DNA from: Ichthyophonus hoferi
Taxonomy: Eukaryota > Opisthokonta > Ichthyosporea > Ichthyophonida > Ichthyophonidae
Assembly (NCBI GenBank): GCA_002751075.1
Contig: NAOQ01000230.1
Location: 1 to 18,092, forward strand
Direction of reading: 5' to 3'
DNA length: 18,092 nt
Notes under the pieces: model-generated
Database searches by the model: none
What the model saw: only the letters and a program-made list of their open reading frames with translations
What the model was told of the DNA's origin: nothing
Translations under genes and position numbers: made by a program
Shown: positions 1-8,824 of the stretch, piece after piece
Position numbering within the stretch: the stretch's first letter is position 1
Layout: each line of letters starts with the position of its first letter

Positions 1-190
1 CCAATCTTTCCAGTTTAACAGCAATGTTGTTAGATTCAATAATTTAAATGGAGCCAATCATGAATTTGTATTAGCTAATCTAACTCTCGATCGGTCAAAG
101 AGATCCACTAGAATTACCCGATCTTGCCGCAATACTAAAATCCTATTATGCTCTTCTTTAGATGGTGAATTAACTTTTTGATGTAATGGG
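1..190 (+). repeat. Dispersed repeat R1, copy A (partial at window edge)
   Basis: This stretch resembles two other segments of the window in the same orientation, about 11040-11215 (copy C) and 5160-5290 (copy B). Shared landmarks are TTAGCTAATCTAACTC near 73, the block around CCACTAGAATT near 107, and GAATTAAC followed by TTGATGTAA near 165-187. By eye, similarity to copy C is roughly 70 percent, so the copies are old. Similarity stops soon after the TTGATGTAA landmark. The left end lies outside the window. I do not recognise the family. It has no visible terminal inverted repeats and could be part of a larger LTR or non-autonomous element. Confidence 0.6.
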
Positions 191-314
191 AATTTGATGT
201 AGACTGAAATGTGAAAACACGCACTGAAGAATTCCTGACCAATTTTAATATTTTATATATATAGAACATAAATATTTATGCTTTTCTAGGAGCCGAGTAT
301 TAGTTTATTCAGTT

Positions 315-659
315 TTACCGGGAGAGAGTAGCAAGTGTGGTTGTTACTGCTATAAATGTTAGCTGACAAGATAGCGTAAATATTGATATGTACGTAGTGC
401 CAATTGTTCTCATCAAGGTTTCATATCTTGATCTTTCCCATGCATGTTGTTCTTCCATTTGTTGTTTAATGAAAACATCATCATCGTTGTTGTTATCTGA
501 TGAATCTGCCACAGTCTCTCCCACTGACTTGGGAAAGTCCTTTAAGACTGCTGGATGCAGTAAATTAGTGGCAATATGAGGTGATAATAGTAGTATATTG
601 GTTACCCATGGTCCCCATTTGAAAATCCACCATGGAATTGTTGTTGTTGAAGGACCCAT
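315..659 (-). CDS. Unrecognised 114-codon open frame with two hydrophobic segments
   Basis: A minus-strand ATG at 659 opens a 114-codon frame ending in TAA at 315. The predicted protein has a Trp-rich hydrophobic segment near residues 8-35 (IPWWIFKWGPWV), an acidic Asn/Asp tract near 53-61 (DSSDNNNDDD), a charged stretch (QQMEEQHAWERSRYE), and a second hydrophobic segment near residues 88-110 that could span a membrane. On the minus strand a T-rich run ending in TTTAG lies 12 nt before the ATG and looks like a splice acceptor, and AATAAA (309-304) follows the stop within a few bases. I do not recognise the protein. It lies just downstream, in transcription sense, of the broken copia fossil, so it may be retroelement linker sequence, a captured host exon, or a chance frame. 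Confidence 0.3.
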   Translation of the reverse strand: MGPSTTTIPWWIFKWGPWVTNILLLSPHIATNLLHPAVLKDFPKSVGETVADSSDNNNDDDVFIKQQMEEQHAWERSRYETLMRTIGTTYISIFTLSCQLTFIAVTTTLATLSR

Positions 660-1624
660 TTCTCCTGTAGTCTAAAGAAAATAATATATGTAAAGTTAGC
701 TCCCCTTCTGCAGTCATTTACTCAGTTAGGATACCTGCCCATGTGACCTGGAAGGGATCCTCTTGAGCAGTTCTATGTTCTTCCTTAATGCAGAGGAACT
801 GCCCTTTAAAGAATATAATGCTTCTTCATGTTGTGACACAATGTGCTGTCTAGTCCATGACTATTCACCCTAGTTGAGGTATGTTGTACCCTAGTAGCAC
901 CCCCAGTCATCCTCTAAGAGAGAACTTCTTTTTGATAGCAAAATCACTCAGTCTATAGTAGACCTTGTAACCAAAGATATACAATCTCTTTATTGGTGCC
1001 CTATTTTTGTGCTATTATAAGTCATATAGTACAGTATAATTGGATATGGCTGATGTTGGATTCATATTGTGTGTGTATATTGCTGGATTGAGAATGTAGC
1101 TTTATAAATATGGTGGCATGTTTGCCTAGTTTAGAGATGTCTATGACAGCTTTAAAAGCTAATTATTTCTCTCACTCAGATCATTGCTTAATGCCCCACA
1201 TGCAAGGTAGTAATCACTCCTCGGAGAGATACTTTTGAAATTCTCTGTCAAAGTACTCTTATCTTCAATTTTAGAAGAGATTGGTGATTTTAAGGTGTGG
1301 ATGCAGTGATTCTGCCACTGTTTTGAATGTCTTGAAGTAATTGGGAATGTTGCCTTTCTGTGTCATGCAATATGCAATTGCATAGTGCATGCGGTCATTA
1401 ATGAAAATGATAATTTAGCAGAAGTTGTCCATTTATTTCCTCAGCAGACTGATAATGTCAATCAATGTATATTCTTTTCACTGGACATGATGAGCATATT
1501 GTTCTGGACTTGTACTCTATTTTTTTTAACTTTAGAGATAGCACAGTTATTGCATGGCAAGATGTCATTGATTGGCTTTGAGTTTTTGTAGCGTAGTAGG
1601 GCCTGCTGGAGATATGTGTCAGAT

Positions 1625-1629
1625 GGATG
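1625..1629. repeat. 5-bp target-site duplication, left copy
   Basis: GGATG here immediately precedes the TGTTG start of the inserted element and recurs at 2412-2416 on its other side. Coding similarity of the interrupted copia fossil resumes directly on both sides. Five base pairs is the usual duplication for LTR retrotransposons. Confidence 0.65.
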
Positions 1630-2411
1630 TGTTGTTATATTAGGTTAATAATTAGATTTGTTTAATTTATTGATTATTTGTGTAAAATACTGAGTAACTA
1701 ACCTCCAACTGCGCTATTTGATTGGTTAATTTCATTCAGCTTTAGTTACTTGGAATAAAAACTTTATTAAACAATTAGCGGTACGATAAATTTTATCTTA
1801 GTATAATTAGATTGGTATAGCTATTGGTCCGAGGCTCAGTCATATTTTACCATAGATCCAATACTTAGGCTTTGCATAAGTAAATATAATGCGGGGTACT
1901 ACGTTTAAAATAGAACATCCCTGCACAGGTATTGAGGTATCAGTTCAATGCTTAATTAATTTGTTAGGACTATATTCAGTATACTGACAGGTCAGTAACT
2001 TGGTGGAAACGATATGACGCCGACTTGGTCTATTATTAAGTACTGAAAAATGATGAAATAAATCTTTAACATCTTAGTTTGAGAATTGATTATTGTTTTG
2101 TTTTTGTGATGACAATGAGAAAAAGTTTAACCAAAAAGAGTTGTAAACGCGCTCTTCCAGTGACACTCGAGACCATTCTGGAGTCCGCGAGAACAGATAA
2201 GAAAACAAAAGTTATTCTATCTACAGATACCAGTGAGACAAGTAGGACTTCAATATACTCTCCGGAACAGGAAATCAACTATAATCCACTACCCTTCTTC
2301 CGAAATCTCAATGTCGAAAACTAGCCAAGTAAAATCATCCTCCACTGACTCAGAGGAGCAGCTGAAACGCATTTGGAAAATGAGTCTTTATCGGACCAGG
2401 AGATTAATGTA
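1630..2411 (+). mobile_element. 782-bp insertion with an LTR-like 5' part, nested in the copia fossil
   Basis: The insertion splits the integrase zinc region of the minus-strand copia fossil and is bounded by GGATG on both sides. It starts with TGTTG. The segment around 1819-1855 (GCTATTGGTCCGAGGCTCAG) resembles the LTRs of the element at 5318-6597. At 1935-1945 a primer-binding-site-like AGGTATCAG lies where expected, followed by GCTTAATTAATTTG, which closely matches GCTTAAATAATTTG after the primer site of that other element. I therefore read 1630 to about 1931 as an LTR and the rest as leader plus internal sequence. The internal part holds an open frame (2079-2324, Ser/Thr/Lys-rich, unrecognised). 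No second LTR is evident, so the element is incomplete or atypical. Confidence 0.6.
1982..1997. repeat. 16-bp near-palindrome inside the nested element
   Basis: TACTGACAGGTCAGTA is palindromic at 7 of 8 base pairs. An equivalent near-palindrome, GACTGACGGGTCAGTC, lies at 6612-6627. Both are preceded by ACTATATT and sit in wider matching sequence, so they are homologous parts of related elements. The function is unknown; a leader hairpin is one possibility. Confidence 0.5.
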
Positions 2412-2416
2412 GGATG
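2412..2416. repeat. 5-bp target-site duplication, right copy
   Basis: GGATG follows the last base of the nested element and matches 1625-1629. Just beyond it the minus-strand LWNQRSMHP motif of the interrupted copia fossil begins. Confidence 0.65.
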
Positions 2417-3559
2417 CATGGATCTCTGGTTCCACAACGCATGTGTTATTGCACTTGCAGCTGTGGGGCTGCATGCAATGACAATGTTGATGTCTTGTTT
2501 TGTTATTGTGATCAGTTTTCAGAAGAATGTGTAGGGGAGAGCAATATTGGCGTTGGGGATGTAAAAATCGTTCTTATAGGGTTATCCTACAAGGATAGTA
2601 TATCCATCAAGTGCAACCATTGTTAGGTTTGCAGAGAAGGTGGTAAACACATTTTGTCTGCATAGGACAGAGATAGAGAAAATATTAGTGGGGGTAGATT
2701 CAATGTACAGGACTTTTTTTAGTGCAATGCTCTGGTTGGTCAGATATAACCTCAACATAATGGTCTTTATTAATGTCGCTAAAGTTTTGTTGGCATCTGC
2801 CATCATAATTGAAGTATTAACTGGAATATGAACTGTGAAAGCAGCCTATTTGGAGCTGACGTGCATGCTTGTGACAGAATCTATCATAAAGCGCCCATTC
2901 AGGAACCTCTCTTCATTGGTGACTTAGTCAACATGGGCAATTGCAATAATGGAATCTTTGGTGGATTAATCACGGACCTGAATAAATTTTGCATTAGCTT
3001 GTTGTTGTGATCTTGTGTTCCAGACCTCCTTAATGTAATGTTTTTCCCACAGTTTAGAACACCTTTGTGTTGCATTCAGTCCACTCTGTTTTTAAAAAAT
3101 GTGATTTCAGGATAGTATTCACAAAGCCTAGTGTTTTTTGGTGCTCTATTTCCATTATGTCTCTTGTTGTCTTCTTCTTTTCTTCTTCCTTTACTTCTTT
3201 ATTTGTTACCATTGCTATATGACTTGCTCTTGTTGCTATACTACTTATTTTTAACCCTGTTGTTGTCCATATTTTCTTGGTTGGCATTCTGGAAGCCCTT
3301 TCTTTATTAATAGGGCTCAATGGCTATGGTGATTACTTGGAGTTAGGGGTATGCACCATTCTTGACCTCCAGCCATGTCATTATGCTATCATAATGTACA
3401 GGAACTAGAGGGTGTTGACTGAGATTAAATCTTCATTTATTTGATGTATCATTCCTTGCAGTTTTGTTGCAGTTGTTTTATACCAAGCAAGGATTCTTGG
3501 GTCTAGTTTGTATTTTTCTATCTTGACCCTGCAGAAATAAATATTCCATCTCACAATTA

Positions 3560-4430
3560 TACTATCTGAAGTTACCTTGAATGCTCTTTTCAGTTTTTAC
3601 ATTTTATCATGCACAAATTCAAGAGGATTCATGATGTTACATAAGCTAGTATAGACATATTATGTGTATGGTTTAAGTATTTTATGTGTGTATAGAAATG
3701 AATAAGGTAGAAACGTCACACCACGTACAATATAGGTCTAGTTTATTTAGCAAGGACAACCTTTATATAAAGTTTATTATTTTAGTGGAATAACAATTAT
3801 TAATAGATACTTTTATTGTAATTAAAATTTTATTATATATATATATAGACAGCAAGCCAGTATAATGATTTGTCTGGAGTTCGAACTTAGGAATTTTGTT
3901 ATTAATATTTGTAAAAAAAAACAGATATTTTGGAATCCATCTAGTTATAACATAAGTATAAGAAAGTGAAAAAGTATAGTAAGAGGTGCTACATATACAA
4001 CAGAACAGCCTCTTACTAAAGTGGAAATATTCTTAAGTCTAATCCATAACTCAGTTGTCAAGACTTACTGGAAATAGATAGGACTAGTATTATCAAAATC
4101 TGTTGTACTAAGTTCTATCAGGTAGTTGTCGTCAGGTAAAAGGCAGGTTAAAGCTCTACCTAGCTACTCTTGAATTTCTCTCTGTTCATCAATGAGTATA
4201 GAAGCTTTTAGCTTCTAACTTAGCAATATATGGTATATATATGAACTGTGATCTAATTGTGACTGGGTGTATATAGCTATGGTATTATTATTTTCAGAAG
4301 AGTCCACTAGCTGGTCTTCTAGAAAAGTGGCTGGATTTTCTACTTCAACTTCTTTGACAACAATCGACATAACATGTAACAAAGCATAAAACATATAAAT
4401 TAGAAAATAAATTGGACTACTGAAAGCTGT
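3560..4430. other. AT-rich spacer without recognisable gene
   Basis: No coding similarity is seen. It holds a short TA run (3833-3849), a perfect stem-loop (3977-4018), and a small minus-strand open frame near 4370-4217 (starting MSIVVKEVEVENPATF) that I cannot assign. The 5' LTR of the copia fossil would be expected here, but no primer-binding site or LTR boundary could be recognised. Confidence 0.5.
3977..4018. repeat. Perfect 10-bp inverted repeat (stem-loop)
   Basis: TAGTAAGAGG (3977-3986) and CCTCTTACTA (4009-4018) are exact reverse complements separated by 22 nt. The motif AGTAAGAGGTGCTA also occurs once near 4779, inside repeat R1 copy B, without the second arm. The role is unknown. 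Confidence 0.6.
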
Positions 4431-4496
4431 CTATTTTGACAACTGATAAAAATTAAGTGTTTTCAGTAAAAAAGAAACATTGAACGCTTTGGTTTT

Positions 4497-5315
4497 AACA
4501 AGACTATAAGAATCTGTGGGAGTATTGTTGACTTGCCCACAGTTTCTCGGGATCTCCAATTGATTTTCGTAATTGATTGTTAATACTTTTGTACTATCGT
4601 TAGTAATAGCTAATTGATTTGATCTACTTTTCATAAAGGCAATATAGAGACCGGCGTATATGTTGGCTTTATCTCTAGATGCCTATTACAATTAGATTCA
4701 GTATTACTGAAGGAGGAGTTCCTACTTTAGGTTTAGTTCGTTTAGGTGCGCCAGTGTTTATGGCACGATATGTATGATCAGTAAGAGGTGCTATTAACAT
4801 GTAGACAATAACTATTGTCACTATTTAATGTTAGTATGCAGTTCTCTGACTTTCAAACGGGAGAGAAATTTGAACATTGATTATCGTATGTGAGTGCTAA
4901 CGGCGGACTAGACATTACAATAACGATGTGATTGTTATATATATATATATATATATTGTGCAAAATTTTATGTGTATTACGAGAACTTAGTAAGTTTGCC
5001 AGTGGACCATATGTGTGCAAACCAACAAGGGCGCGCCAAACGGCGGAGGCAGCCAATGTTCTTTATTAGTTGGTTCAATTTTCTTTTACACTTTTCTTAT
5101 CTTATCGTGCAAGTCAAATACAGTTGTATTCATTATCGTAAAGTGCTGATTGTAATGATTATTATTGGCTAATCTAAGTCACGATAGGTTACAGAGACCC
5201 ACTAGAATTTCTCAATCTTGTCGCAAGACTTAAATACTATCGTGTCCCTATTTAGGTGACGAATTAACTCTTTTCCTAATTGATGTAAAAGTACTCATAT
5301 TGACAAGAATCGATC
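4497..5315 (+). repeat. Dispersed repeat R1, copy B
   Basis: This segment runs parallel to about 10440-11255 (copy C) over roughly 815 bp in both. Shared landmarks are AGAATCTGTG and GGATCTCCAATTG on the left, the block ending ACATTACAATAA.GATGTGAT in the middle (4912-4932), and GAGACCC.C.AGAATT, TTGATGTAA and TTGACAAGA at the right. On the minus strand an open frame (4634-4431) includes NQLAIT and GQVNNTPTDS. The corresponding frame in copy C gives QAAIT and VQVNKTVTDS, hinting that the left part is a coding relic. The right end abuts the truncated 5' LTR of the next element. The family is not recognised. Confidence 0.6.
4935..4957. repeat. TA dinucleotide microsatellite
   Basis: An uninterrupted TA run lies inside R1 copy B. 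Copy C has only a short degenerate equivalent, so the run expanded after the copies separated. Confidence 0.85.
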
Positions 5316-5648
5316 TACTTATTGTAGAGCGGTATTCGATTAACTAAAATAAGACTCATTATTCAAGATGATCGATCAATATTGAACCAGCCAATAGCAG
5401 AGGTCCCGCGACTATATTAAGCCATTTCAAATCATATGTTCTGGGTCCAGATTTTTATTACTTACAGCTTAGGTATCATGCCTAAGGCAAGTCCTACTGA
5501 CTTGTTTAATAATATAAATATGCCTTAAAATATATGTACTTCTGGTATGCAAAGTGACACGTTAAAACGCCCCTTAACTTGATTTTCCCTTTTCTTCTAA
5601 ACGAATATAGGTCACAGGAACACTTGTCTCTACTTGTTATTCTCAATA

Positions 5649-5659
5649 AGGTAGCAGAG
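5649..5659 (+). other. Primer-binding site, initiator tRNA-Met type
   Basis: AGGTAGCAGAG differs by one base from TGGTAGCAGAG, the complement of the 3' end of eukaryotic initiator tRNA-Met. That tRNA is a common primer for Ty1/copia elements. The site lies just inside the 5' LTR, as expected. Confidence 0.65.
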
Positions 5660-6172
5660 AAAGCTTAAATAATTTGCCATGGTCACAAAACCTAGTAATT
5701 CTATTAAGTCAACGATCAAGAGTGCCAAAAAAACTTCACCTCAACCTTTCAACCTTACCTACATTCATCCACTGACCACTAGGTGCGGAGAACTAATTTC
5801 ATTACATCCACACACTATCGTCAAATCCGCATTTGAACTATCAACCTTTCCAACTTCTAAGTGACACCAAGGCAATTCACAAAACAACTGGGCAACACAC
5901 ACACATCACTTCAGTCACCAGCCGCCAGACGCCTGATGCTTGAGCCTACAACAAAGCCAAGGTCAGTAGGAATAGTTGACATACCATTTGGTTGAATGTC
6001 TTCCGGTTTTTATACATTGGGTGTCATGCTAGTCATCTCAGAATATCAACTGGAATTACGTAGTGCGTTTAAGGAGCCACAAGCTTACAGCTAAGTAGTC
6101 ACAATGCTAAAGTTCTTTCCATATTCCTTTTTCATATTTTTTATGTTCTAGATGAAACAATCTATCTAGGCT

Positions 6173-6181
6173 AAGGGAGAG
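6173..6181 (+). other. Polypurine tract before the 3' LTR
   Basis: AAGGGAGAG immediately precedes the TGTTA start of the right LTR. This layout is typical of copia-type elements, where the tract primes plus-strand DNA synthesis. Confidence 0.6.
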
Positions 6182-6597
6182 TGTTAAAAAAAGAGATATT
6201 TAATTAATTTGGGTATTTATTTATATAGCTATAGTTATTTAATAACAGTATCAATTGTTATCACATAAGTATTTTGGGGAAAATATGCTGGCGAGATCTT
6301 TTGGTGTTAAAATGCCGATAAAAGATGGTCGATCAAATTTGAGCCAGCTAATGGCCGAGGTTCAGCGACTATATTAAACCATTTCAGATAATACGGTTGG
6401 GGGTCTAGATATCTCGTTGCTCAGGCATCCTGCCTAAAATAAGTCCTGCTGACTTGCCTAATAATAAAAATACATCTTAGCATATCGGTACTCTGTGTAT
6501 GCAAAGAGACACGTTAAAACGCCCCTTAGTTCAATATTATTTCCTCTTTGAAATGAATATAGGTTACAAGAACGATCATGTCTACTTATTATTTTCA

Positions 6598-6740
6598 GCA
6601 CTATATTAAGTGACTGACGGGTCAGTCAGTTCCACCAAAACTATATAACCAAACCTCTGTTCTGTATCAAGGACCCGAAATTTTACTTGCAAGTAAATGT
6701 TGCATGATTTAGATTGAAAATATTTTTGCTATTTAGTAAT
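6598..6740 (+). repeat. Block resembling the leader/internal part of the 1630-2411 element
   Basis: ACTATATTAAGTGACTGAC near 6600 and the following near-palindrome match 1969-1997. Weaker similarity continues to about 6740, compared with about 2100. This suggests that a related, older element flanks or underlies the miniature LTR element. The extent is judged by eye. Confidence 0.4.
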
Positions 6741-8400
6741 AACTGAAAGCCAGAGCGCCACTTTTATCAAAGATGGCATTGATGTAAAACGCAAGTTCTT
6801 ACCAACTCCCATCACTGCGACACACGGTCTGTAAGGCAGGACCAGAAGGTTTGAGTAAGCCTTTCATTCGATTCATAAGATTCAACCGCCTGTAACCCAA
6901 TGAGGCACTGCCCACAGATGGCACATTGTGTTCGGTTTCATTTTAATAAGATAGTAATCTAATAATCTGAATCCCGCAATCAGCCTGTTGGCGATAACTG
7001 AAGGTCAAGTCTTCTTCAACGGATTGATTTTTCCTGTCTCTGGTTACTGTAGTTGACGAATAATATGTAATATTGAGCTGGCATTTGTATGCTTTTTAAT
7101 CAGCTACAAACTGATCATTTAACTTATTTTTATATTTTCTTGTCTCAGTAACCCCTGTGTGTTTAGAGCCTAAAAGATGCCAGCACATCTGGCTTCGTCA
7201 CAATTGAAAAGCCAAGCGTTTAAATTTTTTATAGCATTGCTCTCTACGTACTATATATGATATTACATTCCTGCTCGATTCAGGCCCATATTTATTGATC
7301 ATATATTGATGTGCGCTAATTTTATTATATTTCGACAAATTATAGTATTTCTAATAAAGTTATTAAATTACTATGCCTACTTACTAGCTGATTTAGATGT
7401 AGAAAAATATAATCTATAATATATATATATATGTGTGTAATACAATTGGTCGCGATGTTAGTATGCTAAGTTACTAAGCAAGTCATTACGACATCTTGAT
7501 GCGGACCATACGGACTTGGGAATGAGGAATTACGTGATATAATTAGGATTATTAACGACCAATGAACGTTTCTGAAATTGCAATTACCCAATTAAAAATA
7601 ACGATCTTAAGACTTATCCAAAACATTAAGTTTTATAGGTTTATCCCAATTATAATACAATCTCAGCAGGTTATTCTCACAAAGAACAAATAGATAATAA
7701 GCTGGGTTTCCACAGCTACAGCATATTTTAGATCCTAGGACCTACAGGTTTAATATAATGCTATTGATTCATTGTAACTGATAATATTACTTTGTATTAT
7801 TTTATTTTATTTTCTAATATATTATACTAGTTGACATTTTGAAACCCTGGCCATGAAGTCAATATGGCTAACTGATATATACATACGCTTATAGAATTAT
7901 ATTTTTAATTTTTTAAATTAAAGCCAATTAATCAAGGATAGTTAAGCTTGCTAAAATCAATGCGCGTTCATAAAGTAGATAGTAATTAATTATTGAAGGG
8001 TTTTGCGTGTAATTTCTAAACGTAAGGTTTGTAAAATCAAAACGCTTCAGACCAATAAGATACGATCTGTTTTGTTCATAATCTACAAACACTTTTTTAA
8101 TTGAAGGATCCAACCTCAATAATGTATACCGGTTTAAATTAGGAGATAGAATAATTGGCATACATTATTTGTATGCACTATGGTGATTTGGCTAATATAT
8201 CATGTGTTATAGTGATTGGATTATAAATGTGTTTTATATATTGTGAGTACTAATGTCGACTACACGGGAATGATTGAGTGCCAATTTAAACCAGTCAGGA
8301 CGCTTCTTTGTTTTTCCAATTTCTCACATAAATCTTAAATTCTGAGATATGAAAAACATTTTGTTTTATTGGTTATTTAGTGATCTATGTAAAACATAGT
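6740..8400. other. AT-rich spacer, no supported gene
   Basis: A relatively GC-richer patch (about 6745-6940) shows no recognisable coding or RNA motif. A short TA run lies at about 7418-7432. ATTGGTCG (from 7445) and CGACCAAT (ending 7563) form a weak inverted pair about 100 bp apart. A 77-codon minus-strand frame (8161-7928) begins MPIILSPNLNRYTLLRL. It matches nothing I know and may be a chance frame. Confidence 0.5.
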
Positions 8401-8441
8401 ATATAAGTCGCAATTTGACTTAATTCTAATGCTTAAGTGCA

Positions 8442-8824
8442 ATGTCTTTAAAGGAGTCGAGTAGCAACATCAGTAGATATACCACAAACAATAGTTCGAA
8501 CACCATTAGACCAGAGCCAATGGAAGACAATACAGAAATGCATTTATCTACGAGTTCGGGAACCGGTCAAGATTGCAAGATAAACCCAGTCAAAAGAAAA
8601 GGACATAAAAGGCAAATTTCAGTTTTCAATATGAAACTTGGTTGGATTTTGAAGTGCCGGTCAAGAACCTTCCTGCAACACAGGAAACGTACATGAATTC
8701 TCTACCTTTGTCCGATTCGGTTGACCAGGAGTTTAGGTTTTCCACCAAAATTAGTAAGGATCCACTGATCAGAGATTCACGTAAATTGTGTTGGTCTTTA
8801 CCCATCTCATTCGAAATTAACTAG
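8442..8824 (+). other. Unrecognised open-frame region, possibly an element relic
   Basis: An ATG at 8442 opens an 84-codon Ser/Thr/Asn-rich frame (MSLKESSSNISRYTTNNSSN), basic towards its end. Another open frame covers 8642-8824. A TATA-like TATATAAG lies near 8400, about 40 bp before the first ATG. Part of the region (PLSDSVDQEF) weakly resembles translation of the tail of the 1630-2411 element (SLSDQEIN), so this may be a relic of a related element. I cannot assign a family or function, and no intact gene is claimed. Confidence 0.3.

Larger units (their letters stand above)
690..3560 (-). mobile_element. Broken Ty1/copia retrotransposon fossil (gag-protease-integrase part)
   Basis: Read on the minus strand, this region carries Ty1/copia similarities in canonical order. 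A Lys/Glu-rich gag-like tail lies around 3320-3054, followed by a degenerate zinc-knuckle-like NCGK segment near 3050. An aspartic-protease-like block with FMIDS and VLYIES near 2893-2600 comes next. The pre-integrase/HHCC zinc region follows, with LWNQRSMHP at about 2437-2412 and PCNNCAISK at about 1561-1531. A post-integrase block with RLYIFGYKV lies near 1000-961. No reverse transcriptase is visible beyond 690. The coding region is broken in many places and is a fossil, judged old. It is interrupted by a second element at 1630-2411. Outer boundaries are approximate, and I could not identify its LTRs. Confidence 0.8.
5318..6597 (+). mobile_element. Miniature non-autonomous LTR element (TRIM-like, copia-type ends), degraded
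   Basis: Two related direct repeats, about 5318-5645 and 6182-6597, are offset by 952 bp and share blocks such as GCGACTATATTAA and ACACGTTAAAACGCCCCTTA. The second starts TGTTA directly after a purine tract (6173-6181) and ends in TTCA. Four bases after the first repeat lies AGGTAGCAGAG, a near-perfect complement of the 3' end of initiator tRNA-Met. The internal region is only about 530 bp, with one short open frame (5679-5864, 61 codons, Ser/Thr/Lys-rich, unrecognised) and no pol. The left LTR lacks roughly its first hundred bases, where repeat R1 abuts. LTR divergence indicates an old insertion. No target-site duplication can be shown. Confidence 0.65.

Noticed and set aside
3860-3900. GAGTTCGAACTTAGG as a tRNA B box
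   Set aside because: No A box, acceptor stem or cloverleaf can be drawn around it.
7440-7565. Small inverted-repeat transposon bounded by ATTGGTCG / CGACCAAT
   Set aside because: The inverted arms are only 8 bp, no flanking target duplication is seen and the interior matches nothing else in the window.
7928-8161. 77-codon minus-strand frame as a gene
   Set aside because: AT-driven composition, no recognisable motif and no supporting promoter, splice or poly(A) signals. Left as a spacer note.
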